Shown here piece by piece: positions 5,873 through 9,425 of a stretch of 9,425 bases of DNA (position 1 is the first letter of the stretch; every line of letters begins with the position of its first letter). A program made the translations under genes and the position numbers. The DNA lies in contig QIEB01000200.1 of assembly GCA_003229495.1 (NCBI GenBank), forward strand, positions 1-9,425. The letters are read 5' to 3'. This stretch comes from Flammeovirgaceae bacterium. Lineage in GTDB: Bacteria > Bacteroidota > Bacteroidia > Cytophagales > Cyclobacteriaceae. The notes beneath the pieces are model-generated. The model was not told the DNA's origin. It saw only the letters and a list, made by a program, of their open reading frames with translations, and searched no databases.

Positions 5873-6749
5873 ATGAAACTGTCAGAAAATAAAATAAAAG
5901 AACTTGAGGATAAAGCCTATCAGATTCGACGACTTTCGCTGGAAATGATCACCTATAGCCAATGGGGGCATATCGGTGGATCATTCAGTATGGCAGAGAT
6001 GCTTTCAGCGCTCTACTTCCAGGAGATGAAGCTGGATCCACAAATCCCTTTGATGGAAAGCCGGGACCGATTGATTTTGTCAAAGGCACATGGTTCTCCC
6101 GGACTGTATGCTGCCCTGGCATTAGCCAAATTCATCAGTAAAGACGAAGTGTACAAATACTGTGAGCTCGGTGGGCTGGAGGGACATACCCATATAGAAA
6201 GCGCTCGTGGAATTGAATCATCAGGAGGCCCTCTGGGGATGGGATTGTCTGTCGCAGTTGGTATGGCATTAGGCCTGCGGCAAAAAGAAAATCCCAGATC
6301 ACGCGTGTACTGTATTTTGGGAGATGGTGAGTGTAACGAAGGAAACGTTTGGGAGGCAGCAATGTCTGCTTCTCATTACCACCTGGACAATCTCATCGCA
6401 TTGGTGGATTATAATAAAGTGTATAGAACCATTTGCTGATAAATGGAAGGCTTTTGGCTGGAATATCCATGAAGTTGACGGACACGATATTGAAGCCCTT
6501 TGTCAGACATTATATAAGGCACGTTGGATAACTGCAAACGGAAAACCAAATGTGCTAATATGCCATACTGTAAAAGGAAAGGGGATTGAAAGGGCAGAAT
6601 TCAATTATAAATGGCACACGCACGCCCCTGAACCCAAGTTGGCAGACGAAATGCTGAGGGAACTAGCCAGAAATTATGGGCGCCCGGAAGAGGGCTACAG
6701 CCAATTATTAACAAATAATGAAAAGGAAATATTTTATGGCAACGAATAG
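5873..6749 (+). pseudogene. transketolase N-terminal (thiamine diphosphate) subunit, disrupted by a frameshifting deletion
   Basis: The first frame (5873-6439) encodes 188 residues of a transketolase N-terminal subunit: WGHIGGSFSMAE (His33), LSKAHGSPGLYAAL (His73), LEGHTH (His105) and the cofactor motif from GDGE (150-153) to N181 in LVDYNK. After K182 the frame enters VYRTIC and stops. The rest of the domain continues one frame over from about 6423 (IEPFADKWKAFGW, EVDGHDIEAL, VKGKGIE, then WHTH) to the stop at 6747-6749, about 108 residues. Comparison with the family shows about 12 residues (the Q-x-D-G loop and following segment) missing between K182 and IEP, with only 4 bases left in their place. 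So about 32 bases are deleted. A repaired protein would be about 302 residues. It starts 2 bases after gntR. True pseudogene and assembly or sequencing error are both possible. Confidence 0.88.
6721..6727 (+). promoter_or_regulatory. purine-rich ribosome binding site for the transketolase C-terminal subunit
   Basis: AAAAGGA lies 8 bases before the ATG at 6736 and favours that start over the in-frame ATG at 6718, which lies upstream of the motif and has no comparable site. Bacteroidota rely little on Shine-Dalgarno pairing, so this is supportive only. Confidence 0.45.
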
Positions 6750-7713
6750 CAAAAAGGAAGTTTTAGCTGAAATGAGAGATGCCTTTGGTCAAACACTGGT
6801 AGATCTTGGTGCTGAATATGAAAATATGATTTTCATTGATGCTGACCTCCACACCTCTACCAAAGCAAGTATGTTTAAGAAAAGGTTCCCTGATAGGTTT
6901 TATCAGGCAGGCATAGCAGAACAAAATATGTTTGGAATGGCAGCCGGCCTGGCATTAGAAGGATTCATTCCCATGCCATCGACTTTTGCTGCCTTTGCTT
7001 CCAGGCGGGCGCTTGATCAGATTGCTATTTCAATAGCTTTTCCCCAGCTAAATGTTAAAATTCCCGGTTCTTATGTGGGTATTCCTACCAGCCGGGCAGG
7101 AGGTTCTCACAACTGTATAGAAGATATTGCCATCATGAGGGCCATGCCCAATATGCTGGTAGCAGACCCTGGGACTAATATTGAACTGAGTGCTGTGATG
7201 AAAGCCGCTTTAAAACACCTGGGCCCGGTGTATTTTCGGGTCACCCGATATGCAGTTCCGGAACTGTTTGATGAAGATTTTGAATTTGAATTTGGCAGGG
7301 GTCAGATCATTAGTGAAGGAAACGATATCACGCTTTTTGGTACTGGAATAATGACCCATCACAATGTAGAGGCAGCTGGTCTTTTGAAAAAGAAAGGTAT
7401 TGGTGCTGAGGTGATACACCTTGCATCCATAAAACCTATAGACGAAAACCTCATCATTGAATCCACCCTTAAGACGAAATGTGCGGTAACTTCTGAAAAT
7501 GCTTCGATAAATGGGGGCTTCGGAGATGCAGTACTTAGTGTTTTAGGAGAGCAAAACCCAGTACCCCTAAAAAAAATCGGGGTAAAGGATCGATTTATCG
7601 AAAGTGGTGGAATCGAAGAACTCTTCAATCACTATCAGATGCAGCCTGCTGATATTGTTTTGGCAGCAGAAGAAATGATAATTAAAAAAGCAAGTATTCA
7701 AACAACCGTGTAA
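6736..7713 (+). CDS. transketolase-like C-terminal subunit
   Basis: This is a 325-residue (331 from the earlier ATG at 6718) pyrimidine-binding plus C-terminal half of a split transketolase, partner of the preceding gene. IFIDADLHTST (32-42) is the usual opening. GIAEQNM carries the catalytic Glu62 that activates thiamine diphosphate. MPSTFAAF (80-87), IEDIAIMRAMPNM and the C-terminal GGFGDAV region follow in the normal order. It is unusual in the segment SYVGIPTSRAGGSHN (112-126): classical enzymes have H-x-G-I/L-x-x-G-E-D-G-x-T-H-Q, so the phosphate-binding His (E. coli H461) aligns with Tyr113 and the stereoselectivity Asp (E. coli D469) with Ala121. His125 (H473) is kept. This suggests a substrate other than standard pentose-phosphate sugars. 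The gene overlaps the end of the N-terminal subunit, and its stop overlaps the transporter start by one base. Confidence 0.93.
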   Translation: MATNSKKEVLAEMRDAFGQTLVDLGAEYENMIFIDADLHTSTKASMFKKRFPDRFYQAGIAEQNMFGMAAGLALEGFIPMPSTFAAFASRRALDQIAISIAFPQLNVKIPGSYVGIPTSRAGGSHNCIEDIAIMRAMPNMLVADPGTNIELSAVMKAALKHLGPVYFRVTRYAVPELFDEDFEFEFGRGQIISEGNDITLFGTGIMTHHNVEAAGLLKKKGIGAEVIHLASIKPIDENLIIESTLKTKCAVTSENASINGGFGDAVLSVLGEQNPVPLKKIGVKDRFIESGGIEELFNHYQMQPADIVLAAEEMIIKKASIQTTV

Positions 7714-8984
7714 TGAAAATTACCAGGGACTGGTATTACAAAAACTGGAGGTGGTTCCTTTTGGGTTGTCTGTTTCTGGCGACCTTCCTCAACTACTTCG
7801 ACCGCCAGACTCTGGGTATAGCCATTATGCCAATATCAGAGGAATTTGAGCTGACAAGCATTCAGCGTGGCAATCTTCTCTCTGCATTTTTGTTTACCTA
7901 TGCCGGCACCCATCTCTTTATCGGATTCATCACAGACCGGATCAAGAACATCCGTTGGTTTTATCCAATAATGGTTATTGGCTGGTCGCTTAGTACTATC
8001 CTCATTGGAATTGCAAAGGATTATGAATCTGTATTATGGCTCAGATATATCCTGGGCGTTTTTGAGGCCGTTAACTTTCCCATCGGAATCATGATCATTG
8101 CTCGGGTATTTCCGCTAAAAGAAAGGACCCTTGCAACGGGAATTTTTGGCAGCGGTGCATTTCTTGCCACTTTATTGGCCCCAAAAACTGTTATATTTTT
8201 TTCCAATAATTATGACTGGAGAATAAGTTTCATTTTCGCTGGTGTTTTAGGGGTTATATGGCTCATTCCCTGGCTGCTTATTTTCAACCACCCTTCCAAA
8301 AGATCTGCTGGCTGGAAGGACAAGGCGAACCTGGTTAAACATAAATCCGTGGGAAGTCCTAAAGAAGTATTATTAAATAAGGGAACTTGGATTGTGGCTG
8401 TTATGGGTATTGGATTAATCCCCTGTTTGTATTTTGCAACCCAATGGCTGCCCTCTTACTTCACCGAAGCGCTACGCCTTCCTTATGATCAGGCATTAGG
8501 AAATAAATTATCACTCATCTACTTCATGATGGATGCAGGGCTGTGGATAGGAGGATTTATGGTGTTCAAGCTGTCCCAATCGGGAAGGTCGATATTGACC
8601 TCAAGAAAAATGGTTATTAGCTTTGCTTATGTGTTTATACTTTCTATTCTGATGGTGCCGCATATTGAGAATGTGAACCTTGTGGTAGCTGTGTTCTCTT
8701 TTTTTGTCTTTGGGATTGGTATGTTTTTGGCAAATCAACATGCTTTTAAACAAGATGTGGTAGTCACACAGGTCGCGGCGGTGGCAGCACTGGTAGGATT
8801 TATAGAAATGATGTTCACTGCCTTTATTATCAAAAAGATAGGTATTATGACCAATATCAGCAAAGATTTTGGTCCGGTATTTATCATGCTCGCCTGCTTC
8901 ATTACAGTAGCTATGATCATCGTTTATGTATTTGTAAAGCCCAAATGGTTCAAGGTAGTAGAATCCAATATAGCAAATGAGTAA
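7713..8984 (+). CDS. MFS transporter, ACS (anion:cation symporter) family type
   Basis: This is a 423-residue inner-membrane carrier with about twelve hydrophobic segments and a cytoplasmic middle loop (about 195-220). It shows the ACS-family opening NYFDRQTLGIA (27-37), a motif-A-like loop GFITDRIKNIRW (71-82) and the helix-4 motif LRYILGVFEA (R111, G115, E118), typical of carriers for hexuronates, aldonates, tartrate, phthalate and other organic anions. The ATG overlaps the stop of the transketolase subunit (TAATG), so it is translationally coupled and is the likely importer of the substrate of this operon. The exact substrate cannot be read from sequence; a carboxylated sugar or small organic acid is the best inference and fits the FCD-type regulator. 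Confidence 0.9.
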   Translation: MKITRDWYYKNWRWFLLGCLFLATFLNYFDRQTLGIAIMPISEEFELTSIQRGNLLSAFLFTYAGTHLFIGFITDRIKNIRWFYPIMVIGWSLSTILIGIAKDYESVLWLRYILGVFEAVNFPIGIMIIARVFPLKERTLATGIFGSGAFLATLLAPKTVIFFSNNYDWRISFIFAGVLGVIWLIPWLLIFNHPSKRSAGWKDKANLVKHKSVGSPKEVLLNKGTWIVAVMGIGLIPCLYFATQWLPSYFTEALRLPYDQALGNKLSLIYFMMDAGLWIGGFMVFKLSQSGRSILTSRKMVISFAYVFILSILMVPHIENVNLVVAVFSFFVFGIGMFLANQHAFKQDVVVTQVAAVAALVGFIEMMFTAFIIKKIGIMTNISKDFGPVFIMLACFITVAMIIVYVFVKPKWFKVVESNIANE

Positions 8985-9012
8985 AATGTCATGGAAAAAA
9001 TAAGCAATTATT

Positions 9013-9425
9013 ATGAACTCAATCCACCAGGTTGATCCGATACAATTATTTGGAGATTACATGAAAGTAACTGGGGTACCATCCATTTCTCCTGAAGAGA
9101 GCGGCGATTCCGAACTTACTGGTAAAAAATTGGGAGTCATCAATGGTTCTTCATGGGTCAGCTTATGGTCTACCTATTTCGGTAAGAAAATCCTGCCAGG
9201 AGTTAAAATCATCAATTCCGGAAATGAAGGAGTACAACTCAATTTTATGGAAGCCCACCACCAAGGTGAAGTATGTCCACCTCAGATAAATATTGATCTA
9301 TTCACCCAATATGCTTTGGATCTATTCAACTTACAGCAAGTTGATGCCATCCTGGTATCCTGTTCCACCATGAACCGTGCTTTCAGACAGGTGAATGATA
9401 CCATGGCCCAATATAGTGTACCCGT
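9013..9425 (+). CDS. Asp/Glu racemase superfamily protein, N-terminal part (cut by window edge)
   Basis: From the ATG at 9013 the frame is open for 137 codons to the window end. Residues KKLGVINGSS, LPGVKIINSGNEG and VDAILVSCSTMNRAF follow the Asp/Glu/hydantoin racemase superfamily layout: a first beta-strand, the 'lPgv...' segment, and the nucleophilic Cys in a C-S-T motif. The superfamily includes amino-acid and hydantoin racemases, maleate isomerase and arylmalonate decarboxylase, so isomerisation or decarboxylation of a small carboxylate is plausible. An alternative in-frame ATG at 9061 (MKVTGV) is preceded by GGAG at 5 bases; the 16 extra residues from 9013 have no clear family match, so the start is uncertain. 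It follows the transporter by 28 (or 76) bases in the same operon. The second catalytic Cys should lie beyond the edge. Confidence 0.78.
   Translation, partial: MNSIHQVDPIQLFGDYMKVTGVPSISPEESGDSELTGKKLGVINGSSWVSLWSTYFGKKILPGVKIINSGNEGVQLNFMEAHHQGEVCPPQINIDLFTQYALDLFNLQQVDAILVSCSTMNRAFRQVNDTMAQYSVP

Noticed and set aside
6407..6440. Programmed ribosomal frameshift joining the two transketolase N-terminal frames
   Set aside because: There is no slippery run, and about 12 conserved residues are absent, so bases are missing; the frame alone does not explain it.
8991..9035. 14-codon frame (MEKISNYYELNPPG) between the transporter and the racemase-like gene
   Set aside because: Very short, with no family resemblance, overlaps the racemase frame start; no evidence that it is translated.

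Overview
The window looks like a chromosomal segment of a member of the Bacteroidota, probably a free-living Cytophagales/Cyclobacteriaceae-type organism. This rests on the low-to-moderate GC content, promoter-like elements of the TAnnTTTG class instead of sigma70 -35/-10 boxes, mostly weak Shine-Dalgarno sequences, a DUF2490 protein next to a SulP/carbonic anhydrase pair, and a Tat-exported Gfo/Idh/MocA oxidoreductase. No tRNA, rRNA, CRISPR array, insertion sequence or integrase was seen.

Left half (1-3493, minus strand). Read in transcription order, a TetR-type regulator (3408-2725) is followed by a SulP anion transporter with a STAS domain (2659-779), a beta-class carbonic anhydrase (765-151) and the start of a secreted DUF2490 protein (from 151, running off the left edge). 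Carbonic anhydrase and DUF2490 share one base (TGATG), and SulP and carbonic anhydrase are 13 bases apart. The natural reading is an inorganic-carbon (bicarbonate) uptake and interconversion operon. Upstream of tetR are a Bacteroidota-type promoter and a perfect 18-bp palindrome that looks like an operator.

Middle (3545-5198). A Tat-signal Gfo/Idh/MocA oxidoreductase (minus strand) is divergent from a GntR/FCD regulator (plus strand). The roughly 307-bp gap between them holds several repeats, an AT-rich promoter region and a 30-codon reading frame resembling the beginning of a second GntR regulator, probably a gene remnant.

Right half (5199-9425, plus strand). This is a tight operon: FCD-type GntR regulator, transketolase-like N-terminal subunit, C-terminal subunit, an ACS-type MFS transporter, and the start of an Asp/Glu-racemase-superfamily protein cut by the right edge. 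It looks like a catabolic locus for a small acidic or sugar-derived substrate that is imported, processed by a dedicated two-subunit transketolase and sensed by the regulator. Two points stand out. The N-terminal subunit is broken by an apparent deletion of about 32 bases just after the thiamine-diphosphate motif. The C-terminal subunit keeps its catalytic Glu but has replaced residues that in classical transketolases bind substrate phosphate and set stereoselectivity. The substrate cannot be named from this window.
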